64,000 nucleotides of DNA from Hyphomicrobiales bacterium (GTDB lineage: Bacteria > Pseudomonadota > Alphaproteobacteria > Rhizobiales > Aestuariivirgaceae): contig JADJVV010000001.1 of the NCBI GenBank assembly GCA_016710435.1, positions 881,001 to 945,000 of the forward strand, written 5' to 3'. Under the pieces are notes generated by a model. The model made no database searches and had not been told where the DNA came from. It was given only the letters and a program-made list of their open reading frames with translations. The position numbers and the translations under genes were made by a program. Below are positions 17,722 to 26,229 of the stretch, piece by piece. Within the stretch, counting starts at the first letter, position 1. Each line of letters begins with the position of its first letter.

Positions 17722-18360
17722 TCAACCTAGCAGCTTCGCCTCGACCATGGCCATGGCCTTTTGGTGATCCGGCGAGGGGAACAGGTGACCGTAGCGTTCC
17801 ATGGTCATCTGGATGGAGGAATGGCCTGCGAAGGTCATCACCTCCTTGATCGAGAAGCCCTGCTCGATCCAGAGCGACACGGCGAAGTGGCGCAGGTCGT
17901 GCTACCGCATGGTCACCTCGACCTTTTCCCACAGCTTGCGGAACCGGTCCTGCGTGCGGGTGTGCTGCAGGATGCCGTCCTGCGGCACGGGGAACACCAG
18001 ACCCAGTTCGCTTTTCGGGCAGCGCAGTTTCCAGCGACGCAGGGCGTTCAGCACCATCGGCCCTGCCGGGATGTCGCGGAACCCTGCCCGCGATTTCCGC
18101 TCGCCAATCTGGTTGTAGGCGTCGGCGCGCTGGCGGATGTGGAGGAAGTGGTCCAGTGTACCGACATGGCCCCAAGTCAACTCCTCGGGGGCTGTATCCG
18201 AAGTGATCGGCGCTGTGCGCCACCAGCCTCGCCAGCATGGCATCGATCTCGGTTTCGGCGGCGATGAAGGCGTCCAGCGCGGCGTCGTTGGTGCCCCGAT
18301 CTCGTATTCAACATCTTTCTGGACGGCATGGATGCTGCGCAAAATGCGCGCGAGTTCGTC
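17722..18360 (-). pseudogene. Tyrosine integrase/recombinase, broken
   Basis: The catalytic domain of a phage-type integrase is readable but disrupted. RKSRAGFRDIPAGPMV near 18070 holds the first catalytic region. HDLRHFAVSLWIEQGF follows, then AGHSSIQMTMERYGHLFP with the nucleophile Tyr, ending in MVEAKLLG. An in-frame amber codon at 17902-17904 falls immediately before HDLRH, and two frameshifts occur near 18185 and 18290. The N-terminal DNA-binding domains are replaced by unrelated sequence and an IS fragment. It is not functional as read. Confidence 0.8.
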
Positions 18361-18594
18361 GCGCCGGAGAGAGGTGTCCGGAATGGCTGCCAGACACTCC
18401 CGGGTGATGTCATCGTCGATGTTCAGAACTCTGAACCGCCTGCCATTGGCCATCTGGACATGCACGAGGCCGAGGGACCACCTGGCGTTTGTTCTGGCCC
18501 CCACAAGCAGCGGGGACCTGGCGCTGATAGTTCGCTTGCGGCCTTTGCGCTTCCGGACCCCAACACCTTCCTGGCGATAGAGCCGGTTGTCCCT
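18361..18594 (-). mobile_element. IS3-family transposase (OrfB) remnant
   Basis: About 78 codons match the middle of an IS3-type DDE transposase: LYRQEGVGVRKRKGRKR, NARWSLGLVHVQ, GRRFRVLNIDDDITRECLAA. The usual WSLDFVHD motif reads WSLGLVHV here, so the first catalytic Asp is lost. The fragment runs directly into integrase-related sequence, with no terminal inverted repeats seen. It is a dead relic that probably helped to break the integrase. Confidence 0.75.
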
Positions 18595-18848
18595 CCGAGC
18601 GGAGAAGAGAACAGGTGCAAACCGCTTCCGCGAAAATTTCCCGCCAGGTAACCGTGCATTGAAATCGCTTGCACCCTCAATCAGTCCAAAGATGAGATTC
18701 TTCTTGCCACTCAACTCCCATCATCATGTGGCGGGATGGCGCTGCGCTTTTCTGTCAATTCATCGCGAAATCAATGGCGAATCCCGGTTCGCTTCCCTAT
18801 TTGGCCGTCGATCGGCACAATCTCCCATGCACAAAGACTGACCCATTC

Positions 18849-19796
18849 ATGTCACTTCTCTTCAGTGCCAACCAGTTTCCGCTTTTCCAGCCCAAGAACA
18901 CGGAAGATCTGAAGGACCCCTGTCCGGTCTTCGACGGAGAAATCTGGCACGTCTTCGGTTCCAGTGGAAACGTGAAGCAGGAAAAGTGGAGCATTCTCCA
19001 TGCCACAGCGCCAGACCTCTATGGTCCATGGACCGAACACGAGCCGGTTTCGCTTGCGGTTGAGGGCTCGGGCGTGGCGGCTCCAGGCGTGATCTTCGAG
19101 GACGGCGTGTTCCACATGTTCGTGCAGACCGAGTTCATGAAGTCTGGCGGACGTTGCGAACATGCGATCTCCCGCGATGGATTTTCCTGGGAGGTGCAGC
19201 ACCCTGCCCTCATCGCTCTTCCGGGCACGGGCGAAGACGGCATCTACGACCCTCATCCCGCCATCATCGACGGCAAGCGCTATCTCGTCTATTCCGGCAT
19301 GCCGCCCTTCGCGAAGGTGCCGCAGCCCGACATCTATCTCGCTCATAGCATTTCCGACTCGTGGTTCGGACCCTGGAAGCGGGTGGGCAAAATTCTCGAC
19401 CACGCCGATGTGCCCCATCACAATGCCCGCGAGCATCCAGACTACGAGTGGGGCATCGAGGGAGCACAGCTGCTCCAGCTTCCCGACGGCCGCATCCTTC
19501 TCAATGCCACCTGCTTTCTTCCGGAAGGGCAGCGCGGCAACCGTCAGCGCGTGTTTTTTGCCCTCGCAGATAGCACAGAGGGTCCCTATCGCTCTCTTGG
19601 TCCGGTGCTGGATCCTGGTGCAGCAGGCGAGAATGGCCACTCCACAGCGCTCATCACGGGCGAGGAACTCACGCTCTTCTATCAGAGCCGCCTGTGCGCC
19701 ACGAACAATCTCTGGCGCTATGGCATTGCCACATTCAACCTTGCACAGCCTCTACTCTCGCAAACAGCGCCACATCCGGTGGCAAGTGCAGCCTGA
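18849..19796 (+). CDS. Five-bladed beta-propeller glycosidase-like protein (GH43/GH130-type)
   Basis: About 315 residues from ATG 18849; the frame is open further upstream, and the ribosome site is weak, so the start is uncertain. Repeated blade motifs are visible: DPCPVFDGEIWHVFGSS (about 22-38), APGVIFEDGVFHMFVQT (about 79-95), YDPHPAIIDGKRYLVYSG (about 130-147), GIEGAQLLQLPDGRILLN (about 200-217). Acidic residues at blade starts fit GH43/GH130-like enzymes acting on furanosides or beta-mannosides. There is no signal peptide. It precedes the galactofuranose gene fusion, so processing of a galactofuranose-type glycan is a reasonable guess. Confidence 0.7.
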   Translation: MSLLFSANQFPLFQPKNTEDLKDPCPVFDGEIWHVFGSSGNVKQEKWSILHATAPDLYGPWTEHEPVSLAVEGSGVAAPGVIFEDGVFHMFVQTEFMKSGGRCEHAISRDGFSWEVQHPALIALPGTGEDGIYDPHPAIIDGKRYLVYSGMPPFAKVPQPDIYLAHSISDSWFGPWKRVGKILDHADVPHHNAREHPDYEWGIEGAQLLQLPDGRILLNATCFLPEGQRGNRQRVFFALADSTEGPYRSLGPVLDPGAAGENGHSTALITGEELTLFYQSRLCATNNLWRYGIATFNLAQPLLSQTAPHPVASAA

Positions 19797-19831
19797 ACGC
19801 ACCCCGCGCCGCATTGAACTGTAGCGCGGAG

Positions 19832-19856
19832 GGAACGCTACTGGCTGCCCGACGTT
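19832..19856 (+). promoter_or_regulatory. EcfG-type general-stress promoter
   Basis: GGAAC (19832-19836), a 16-bp spacer and CGTT (19853-19856) exactly match the alphaproteobacterial EcfG sigma-factor consensus. It lies 133 bp before the glycosyltransferase-mutase start, in the intergenic gap. This suggests the gene pair downstream is induced in the PhyR-EcfG general stress response. Confidence 0.65.
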
Positions 19857-19988
19857 ATCTCTCCATCACGCAGTCCCGCGTGTTCTTCACTTCATCCCTG
19901 CCTTGGCCCTTCGCATGGGCCAGGCATATCCGGATCAAGGTCCGAAGAACGCTGGTGAGTGCCTTTTCTTGGAGAGGATCCTTCGTAC

Positions 19989-22334
19989 ATGCTAAGCCGG
20001 TCACCCCAGACGATTTCCACCCCGCTCCCGGCCCCCGTTCCGGCAGCAAAAACATCGAATGGGCGGCTGCTCCTCTGCCTCTCACATCTCAGGTGGAACT
20101 TCGTCTTCCAGAGACCGCAGCATCTCCTGACACGTGCGGCGCGTACGCATGATGTTGTGTTCTTCGAAGAGCCGGTGTTCGAACAGACACGCCTTCCCAC
20201 CCTCCGCGTCACGCATCCCCTGCCGTCTCTCCAGGTGCTGACACCGGTATTGCCGGAAGGATCGAGCCCGCAGCAGGTGACTGACATGCTGCGCCGTCTT
20301 GTCGACCGCACGCTCGGCTCGCGCTCCTATGACGAACTTGTACTCTGGTACTACACTCCCATGGCGTTGTCCTTCACCGACCACATCGAGAGCGACGTCT
20401 GCATCTATGACTGCATGGACGAACTCTCCGCCTTCAAGAATGCACCCAGCGTGATGGCGCAGATGGAGCGCCTGCTGATGCTGAAGGCCGATACCGTTTT
20501 CACAGGTGGCCTGAGCATCTATGAGGCGAAACGGCGCCTGCACAGTTCCATTCATCCGTTCCCGAGCAGCATCGACGCCGGCCACTTCGGCAAGGCGCGG
20601 CAGCCCGGCACGGACCCGGAAGACCAGCGCCATATTCCCCATCCCCGCGTCGGCTACTTCGGCGTGATCGACGAGCGCCTCGACACCGCTCTTGTCGACA
20701 GGATGGCTGAAGCAATGCCCGATGTGCAGTTCCTGATGATCGGACCCGTGGTGAAGATCGATCCCGGAAGCTTGCCGCAGAGGGACAACATCCACTGGCT
20801 TGGCTCAAAGCCCTATGCGGAACTGCCGGCCTATTTGCGGCACTGGGATGTGGGCTGGATGCCCTTCGCCATCAACGAAGCGACGCGGTTCATCAGTCCG
20901 ACCAAAACTCCGGAGTTCCTTTCTGCAGGCCTTCCGGTTGTGTCCACACCCATTGTTGATGTGGTCAGAACTTACGGCAACCGCGGGCTCGTCCGCATCG
21001 CCGACCGGGACGGCATGGCGGGTGCGCTTCGTGACGCCCTTGAGGCGCCAAAAGAGCAACTGCGTGTGGCAGCCGACAGCTTTCTTGCGACCATGTCATG
21101 GGATCAGACGTGGAGTGATATGGTGAAGCATCTGAAAAAGAAGCCGACATCCGAACGGGTGGTCAGGACTCCCGCCCGCCGCTCCCGCAACAAGTATGAC
21201 TGGCTGATCGTGGGCGCAGGCTTTGCGGGCAGCGTTCTTGCCGAACGCATCGCCAACGAACGGGGGGAAACCGTTCTGCTGGTAGACCGTCGAAATCACA
21301 TCGGCGGCAATGCCTATGACCGGCATGACGAAGCGGGCATCCTCGTGCACCGCTACGGCCCGCACATCTTTCACACCAATGCACCGCAAATTGTAGACTA
21401 TCTCTCGCACTTCACAAAATGGCGGCCCTACGAGCACCGGGTGCTTTCGCGGGTGGATGGCAAGCTGCTACCCATGCCGATCAACCTCGATACCATCAAC
21501 AAGCTCTATGACCTGAACCTCACTTCGGAGGAACTGGAACAATTCTTCCTTGAGCGGCGCGAAAACGTGCCTGAGGTGAAAACCTCGGAGGATGTCGTCG
21601 TCAGCACGATCGGGCGTGAACTCTACGAAAAGTTCTTTCGCGGCTATACGCGCAAGCAGTGGGGTGTTGACCCTTCCCAACTGAACAAATCGGTCACGGC
21701 CCGCGTGCCGACGCGGACCAGCAGGGACGACCGCTATTTCACCGACACGTTCCAGGCCATGCCGCTGCTCGGCTACACCCGGATGTTCGAGCGCATGCTG
21801 GCTCATCCCAAGATCGATGTCATGTTGCAGGCCGACTTCCGCGACATCCGCGAGAAAGTGCACTACGAGCACCTGATCTACACCGGGCCGATCGACGAAT
21901 ACTTCGAGTTCCGGCTGGGCAAGTTGCCTTACCGTTCGCTCCGCTTCGAGCACAAGACACTTGATCAGCCATGGTTCCAGCCTGTGGCCGTGGTGAACTA
22001 CCCGCAGACCGAGGATTACACGCGGATCACCGAGTACAAACACCTGACCGGGCAAACATCGAACCGGACCAGCATTTCCTATGAGTATCCCACGGATGAA
22101 GGTGATCCCTACTATCCCGTCCCTCGCCCGGAAAACGAGGCGCTGTACAAGCGCTATGAAGCACTGGCCGCGGCCACGCCCAATGTCTGGTTCGTGGGGC
22201 GTCTTGCCACCTACCGTTACTACAACATGGACCAGGTCGCCGGGCAGGCGCTTGCCACATTCCGCCGCATCCAGGACGCCATGCCGCCACGCGGCGCAAG
22301 GCAGAAGTCGATGCAGACGGAAGCTGCCGGGTAA
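19989..22334 (+). CDS. Fusion: GT4-like glycosyltransferase + UDP-galactopyranose mutase
   Basis: About 781 residues from ATG 19989 (GGAGAGG 11 bases upstream; an in-frame GTG at 19959 is the alternative). The first half (about 30-390) resembles a GT4-type glycosyltransferase: LSHLRWNFVFQRPQHLL at the N-terminus, and SPTKTPEFLSAGLPVVST as the nucleotide-sugar motif. From about 403 a complete UDP-galactopyranose mutase (Glf) follows: FAD motif IVGAGFAGSVLAERI, HIGGNAYD, YGPHIFHT, KQWG, NYPQTEDYTRITEYKH and a closing GRLATYRYYNMDQ. It should make UDP-galactofuranose and perhaps transfer sugar to a surface glycan. It overlaps the next gene by 1 bp. Confidence 0.88.
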   Translation: MLSRSPQTISTPLPAPVPAAKTSNGRLLLCLSHLRWNFVFQRPQHLLTRAARTHDVVFFEEPVFEQTRLPTLRVTHPLPSLQVLTPVLPEGSSPQQVTDMLRRLVDRTLGSRSYDELVLWYYTPMALSFTDHIESDVCIYDCMDELSAFKNAPSVMAQMERLLMLKADTVFTGGLSIYEAKRRLHSSIHPFPSSIDAGHFGKARQPGTDPEDQRHIPHPRVGYFGVIDERLDTALVDRMAEAMPDVQFLMIGPVVKIDPGSLPQRDNIHWLGSKPYAELPAYLRHWDVGWMPFAINEATRFISPTKTPEFLSAGLPVVSTPIVDVVRTYGNRGLVRIADRDGMAGALRDALEAPKEQLRVAADSFLATMSWDQTWSDMVKHLKKKPTSERVVRTPARRSRNKYDWLIVGAGFAGSVLAERIANERGETVLLVDRRNHIGGNAYDRHDEAGILVHRYGPHIFHTNAPQIVDYLSHFTKWRPYEHRVLSRVDGKLLPMPINLDTINKLYDLNLTSEELEQFFLERRENVPEVKTSEDVVVSTIGRELYEKFFRGYTRKQWGVDPSQLNKSVTARVPTRTSRDDRYFTDTFQAMPLLGYTRMFERMLAHPKIDVMLQADFRDIREKVHYEHLIYTGPIDEYFEFRLGKLPYRSLRFEHKTLDQPWFQPVAVVNYPQTEDYTRITEYKHLTGQTSNRTSISYEYPTDEGDPYYPVPRPENEALYKRYEALAAATPNVWFVGRLATYRYYNMDQVAGQALATFRRIQDAMPPRGARQKSMQTEAAG

Positions 22335-23983
22335 TGCTGCCCCTGCAGATCTGGGGCGGTATCGAATGCAGCGTGGTACGCGTCGGTCGCTCGACGCGCA
22401 ACCAGTTACGCGAAACGGGTCATCTCCGCCGCCCGGACGACATCCGCCTTTTGGCCGGCCTTGGCCTCAGGACAGTACGTTATCCCGTGTTGTGGGAACT
22501 GATCGAGGCGCGCCGTGGCCGTCCTGACTGGCGCTGGACCGATGAGCGCCTGGCGCAGCTGCGCGAGGAAGGGGTCTCACCCATCGCAACCCTGCTGCAT
22601 CACGGTGCGGGGCCGGCATGGACGGATCTCCTCGATCCGCAGTTCCCGGAGAAACTCGCGGCTTTTGCGGGTACCGTCGCGCACCGGTATCCCTGGATTT
22701 CGAGCTATACACCGGTAAATGAGCCTCTGACGACCGCCCGCTTTTGTGGTCTCTACGGTCACTGGCATCCGCATGAACGGGATGAAACGGCCTGTCTCCG
22801 CATCACCGTGAACGAATGCCGGGGCGTTGCCCTCGCCATGCGGGCGATCCGCAACGTCAATCCTCATGCCAAATTGGTGCAGACAGAGGATTTCGGCCGT
22901 ATCTCGGCCACGCCCGAACTGCAGGACCAGGCGGACTACGAGAACGAGCGGCGCTGGCTCTGCATCGACCTCCTCACCGGCCGTGTCACACCGGAACATG
23001 CCTTCCACCAGCGTCTGCTGGATGCCGGGGTGCCCGCTGCCCGTCTTGCAGACCTGGTGGCGCATCCCTGCCCCCCCGACATTATCGGGATCGACTACTA
23101 TCTCACCAGCGACCGCGTGCTGGATCATCGGCTTGTTCGCCACCCGAACGAGCCGGTGGGCGGGAATGGCAGGCAAAGCTATGTCGACATTGCCGCGGTG
23201 CGCTCCGATCTTCCGCAGAAGCGGCGCGGCCTGTCCCAACGTCTGCTGGAGATCTGGAATCGTTACCGGATCCCCATCGCAATCACCGAACTCCACAACG
23301 GTTGTTCGCGGGACGAACACCTGCGCTGGCTGATCGATGGCTGGAAGGATGCTCAGGCGGCGCGTGCGCTGGGCGCCGATGTTCGCGCCGTCACATCCTG
23401 GTCCCTCTTCGGGTCGCGGGACTGGAACTCGCTGATGACGCGCCGCGACGGGCACTACGAATGCGGAGCCTTCGATATACGATCCACACCTCCGCGCCCC
23501 ACCATCGTTGCACGGGCCATCTCTGACCTTGCGCGTCATGGCCGCTTTGATCATCCAGTGCTGGACGGTGCGGGCTGGTGGCACGGAGATACCGCCATCC
23601 TGCAGACGGCACGGCCGCTTGTGCTGTTGGGACGTTCGCCCCTGACTGACGAAATTGCGGACTGCTGCGCCAGCCGCCGCCTGCGCACGCTCGGTGCCGG
23701 AAAACATGAAGACATCGAGGGTCTCTTTCTTCACGCGCGGGCCTGGGCTGTCGTCTCGGCCGAAACGGATCGCCAGAACAGGGATCAGACCACTGTCATC
23801 TGCACATTCCCGGATGGCACTTGCATTCGCCTGAAGCAACCATCCCGGGATTTCATTATCCACGCGATGCTTGACGAGATCATCGACCGGTCCGTCGATC
23901 ACCTGTTCATTTCCAAACTGCCGGAGGAAGGGAACTGGAACAAGGCACTGAGCCGCGCACAGCAGACCGGAGAAGCATACTAG
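22334..23983 (+). CDS. Family-1-like glycoside hydrolase with a divergent C-terminal region
   Basis: A 549-residue protein, with its ATG inside the upstream stop (TAATG). The first about 410 residues form a clan GH-A barrel: YTPVNEPLTTARF (about 125-137) carries the acid/base Glu of the NEP motif and ITELHNG (about 316-322) the nucleophile-type Glu, with SWSLFGSRDWNSLM near the end. From about 430 the sequence (RPLVLLGRSPLTDEI) resembles the start of an RmlD/sugar-epimerase domain, but the glycine-rich motif is not intact and the domain is short. Its job is probably trimming or building a surface saccharide alongside the mutase fusion. No signal peptide is seen. Confidence 0.75.
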   Translation: MLPLQIWGGIECSVVRVGRSTRNQLRETGHLRRPDDIRLLAGLGLRTVRYPVLWELIEARRGRPDWRWTDERLAQLREEGVSPIATLLHHGAGPAWTDLLDPQFPEKLAAFAGTVAHRYPWISSYTPVNEPLTTARFCGLYGHWHPHERDETACLRITVNECRGVALAMRAIRNVNPHAKLVQTEDFGRISATPELQDQADYENERRWLCIDLLTGRVTPEHAFHQRLLDAGVPAARLADLVAHPCPPDIIGIDYYLTSDRVLDHRLVRHPNEPVGGNGRQSYVDIAAVRSDLPQKRRGLSQRLLEIWNRYRIPIAITELHNGCSRDEHLRWLIDGWKDAQAARALGADVRAVTSWSLFGSRDWNSLMTRRDGHYECGAFDIRSTPPRPTIVARAISDLARHGRFDHPVLDGAGWWHGDTAILQTARPLVLLGRSPLTDEIADCCASRRLRTLGAGKHEDIEGLFLHARAWAVVSAETDRQNRDQTTVICTFPDGTCIRLKQPSRDFIIHAMLDEIIDRSVDHLFISKLPEEGNWNKALSRAQQTGEAY

Positions 23984-23994
23984 CCCGGAACTTG

Positions 23995-24020
23995 GGAACC
24001 TTTGGGTCGGCGCAGACCTT
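23995..24020 (+). promoter_or_regulatory. Weak EcfG-like promoter before the catalase fusion
   Basis: GGAAC at 23995-23999, a 17-bp spacer, then CCTT at 24017-24020 (one mismatch from CGTT). A second GGAAC lies at 23987-23991. It is 28 bp upstream of the Mn-catalase/DUF892 gene, whose function would fit general-stress control. Confidence 0.35.
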
Positions 24021-24047
24021 GAGTCGGTATTCTGGAAGGACTCAGTC

Positions 24048-25358
24048 ATGTATCACCACGTCAAGAAACTCATGTACACGGTGCGGGTTGATGCACCCGA
24101 TCCGCGCTTCGGCAACATGCTGCTCGAACAGTTCGGCGGTGCCAACGGCGAACTCGCCGCGGCCATGCAATACTCGATTCAGGGCCTGAATTGCGATGAC
24201 GCCTCCCGCAAGGACCTTCTGATGGATATCGGCACCGAAGAACTCAGCCATCTTGAGGTGGTGGGCACGCTCGCCAGACTCCATCTTTTGCCGATGAAAA
24301 ACCTGCGCGATGCTGCCGAGGCGGACCCTCTCATCGCCATTGCCGGCGGTGGCGGCGTCAATCTCCACAATTCCATGGGCAATGCCTGGACGGCCGATTA
24401 TCTCAAGATCACCGGTGAGCTCGACGTTGACTTGCGCAGCAACATCGCCGCCGAGGCACGTGCCAAGATCGTCTATGAACGCCTCATCAACTTCTGCGAC
24501 GATGCGGGTAGCAAGGATGCCTTGCAGTTCCTGATGACTCGCGAAATCACCCATATGAAGGCCTTCGCCGCAGCCCTTGAGAGCATGGAAAAGCCAGCAT
24601 TCTCGATCGGCCGCATCGCGCCGAGTGCCGGTGTCGTGAACCAGTACTTCAACGACAGTTCAGGGATGGGCGACATGGGAGAGATCGACACGCGCGGGCC
24701 CTGGAACCAGGGCGGCGAGTGGGAATATGTGGAGTCTCCCGCGCTGAAGTCCAACGGGAGTGCAAATGGAACCTCACAACCCGGCGCAGAAACAGCCGCC
24801 GATGGCGAAGTGGCTGGTGACATCATCTACGAGAACTCTTTGCCGGCGAGCGCAGAAGCCATCCGGGAAACACTGGTGGAGCATCTGCGCGATCTTCTGC
24901 ATGCCGAGAAGCAGCTGGTGAAGGCCCTGCCCAAGATGGCGCGGGCTGCACAGTCACTCCAGTTGCGCGAGGCCTTCGAGATGCACCTCACCGAAACCCA
25001 GGACCAGGTGGAACGGCTGAACGAGGTGCTCGGCATGCTCGACGCCGGAGTTGCCCGCTTGAAGCCTTGCAAGGGCATGATGGGCCTGATCGAGGAAGGC
25101 GAGGAGATCATGGACGAGGGAAAGAAGAAGGATCCCTATCTTGCCGATCTCGGACTCATCGCCGCTGCCCACAAGGTCGAGCACTACGAGATCGCAAGCT
25201 ACATCACCGCCCGCAACCTTGCATTCCAGCTCCGTATGCCGGAGGTGAGCCGCCTGCTGCAGATGTCACTGGCAGAGGAACAGAACAGCGACATGTTGTT
25301 GGATCAAATTGGGCGACCACTGAGTTCCGTGCTCGGACGGCCCGCTGCGGTGGTGTGA
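24048..25358 (+). CDS. Manganese catalase fused to a DUF892 (YciF/YciE) ferritin-like domain
   Basis: 436 residues with two ferritin-like four-helix domains. Residues 1 to about 205 are Mn catalase: ligand segments GELAAAMQY (Glu35), GTEELSHLE (Glu65, His68), EARAKIVYERL and TREITHMKAF, decomposing hydrogen peroxide. A Gly/Asn-rich linker (about 210-265, with GPWNQGGEWEYV) follows. About 270-430 is a DUF892 domain (LRDLLHAEKQLVKALPKMA, EMHLTETQDQVERL, AAAHKVEHYEIASY, SLAEEQNSDMLL), normally a stand-alone stress protein. The ATG follows AAGGACTC. It probably protects against peroxide or desiccation and may store metal. Confidence 0.88.
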   Translation: MYHHVKKLMYTVRVDAPDPRFGNMLLEQFGGANGELAAAMQYSIQGLNCDDASRKDLLMDIGTEELSHLEVVGTLARLHLLPMKNLRDAAEADPLIAIAGGGGVNLHNSMGNAWTADYLKITGELDVDLRSNIAAEARAKIVYERLINFCDDAGSKDALQFLMTREITHMKAFAAALESMEKPAFSIGRIAPSAGVVNQYFNDSSGMGDMGEIDTRGPWNQGGEWEYVESPALKSNGSANGTSQPGAETAADGEVAGDIIYENSLPASAEAIRETLVEHLRDLLHAEKQLVKALPKMARAAQSLQLREAFEMHLTETQDQVERLNEVLGMLDAGVARLKPCKGMMGLIEEGEEIMDEGKKKDPYLADLGLIAAAHKVEHYEIASYITARNLAFQLRMPEVSRLLQMSLAEEQNSDMLLDQIGRPLSSVLGRPAAVV

Positions 25359-25557
25359 CGGCGTCGCACTGAGAGTGTGATCTTCCATTTGCTGGACAGG
25401 ATTTTCAGGAATCCTGCAACCCGGGCTGGGCGGAGCACACCGATCAGCGATGACTGCCTTTTATTGCGGAGTCTGGCCAGGCCGCATTGATTGAACCGGC
25501 AAGGGTGGAGAGCAGTGGACGTGGACGTCTTCCCGCTGCGGGCGAGGCACGGGTGTC

Positions 25558-26103
25558 TTATGGTGCGCGGTCAAGCCGCACGATCTGAAGGTCTGCACCG
25601 AAAGACAACTGCCCGTTCATGTCACCGTGCGGATAGCTGAATGTACCGAGGCGTCCGTCGCTGCAGGCGACAACTTGTGGCGACCGCTGTCCGGGAGCAG
25701 AACAGAGGACTCCTCCCGCGTTCACAATGTCCACCCCTTCGGGCGTGAACTTCCCGCTCCACAAGGGCACATTTCCGGCGGGAGAAGCTTGCCGTTCCGC
25801 ATCAACATCGGCGGCGTACTTGCCGATGTCGAATTGGGGGCCCATGGCGCTGATATCGTTCAGTGTTGGCACACCGGGTGTTGCGCCGCCGTCATCATCG
25901 TCCTGGTTGGGCGCCACCGACGGATCTGCCTTTGCCAGCGCATCCGAGGGCGGTGCCGTCAAGGGGGCGCCATTGCCCGGCATGACCGAGGCATTTTCGA
26001 GGAGCGAGCGTTGGCTGGCGCAGCCACCCAGGCAAGTGACAAGCCCGAGCGCAAGACATGCCCCCAAACGCCCACGAACCCAATTGCCCTTCCAGGCATC
26101 CAT
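25558..26103 (-). CDS. Putative lipoprotein of unknown function
   Basis: 181 residues. An N-terminal signal with positive n-region and hydrophobic core ends in a lipobox (CLGGC, Cys28), predicting an outer-membrane or periplasmic lipoprotein. A Pro/Asp-rich linker (about 45-75, with a run of Asp) precedes a small globular C-terminus. It is divergent from the HlyD-type adaptor with a 126-bp AT-rich gap. The 200-bp gap on the other side, to the catalase gene, shows nothing clear. No family is recognised; proximity hints at a role with the adhesin export locus. Confidence 0.7.
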   Translation of the reverse strand: MDAWKGNWVRGRLGACLALGLVTCLGGCASQRSLLENASVMPGNGAPLTAPPSDALAKADPSVAPNQDDDDGGATPGVPTLNDISAMGPQFDIGKYAADVDAERQASPAGNVPLWSGKFTPEGVDIVNAGGVLCSAPGQRSPQVVACSDGRLGTFSYPHGDMNGQLSFGADLQIVRLDRAP

Positions 26104-26229
26104 ACTGGTCTCCCGCGGGAAATATACCGTAAATCCCGGACTTTTTCAATTTTTCCTCAAATTGCGGTATGGCAAGGAGGGCAGTAAGAGTGCACTGATT
26201 GCAAACAAGGTTAACTTCCGGCGGCGCTG

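Noticed and set aside
22577..24049. 490-codon minus-strand open frame
   Set aside because: Antisense to the GH1-like gene, which has a coupled start and catalytic motifs.
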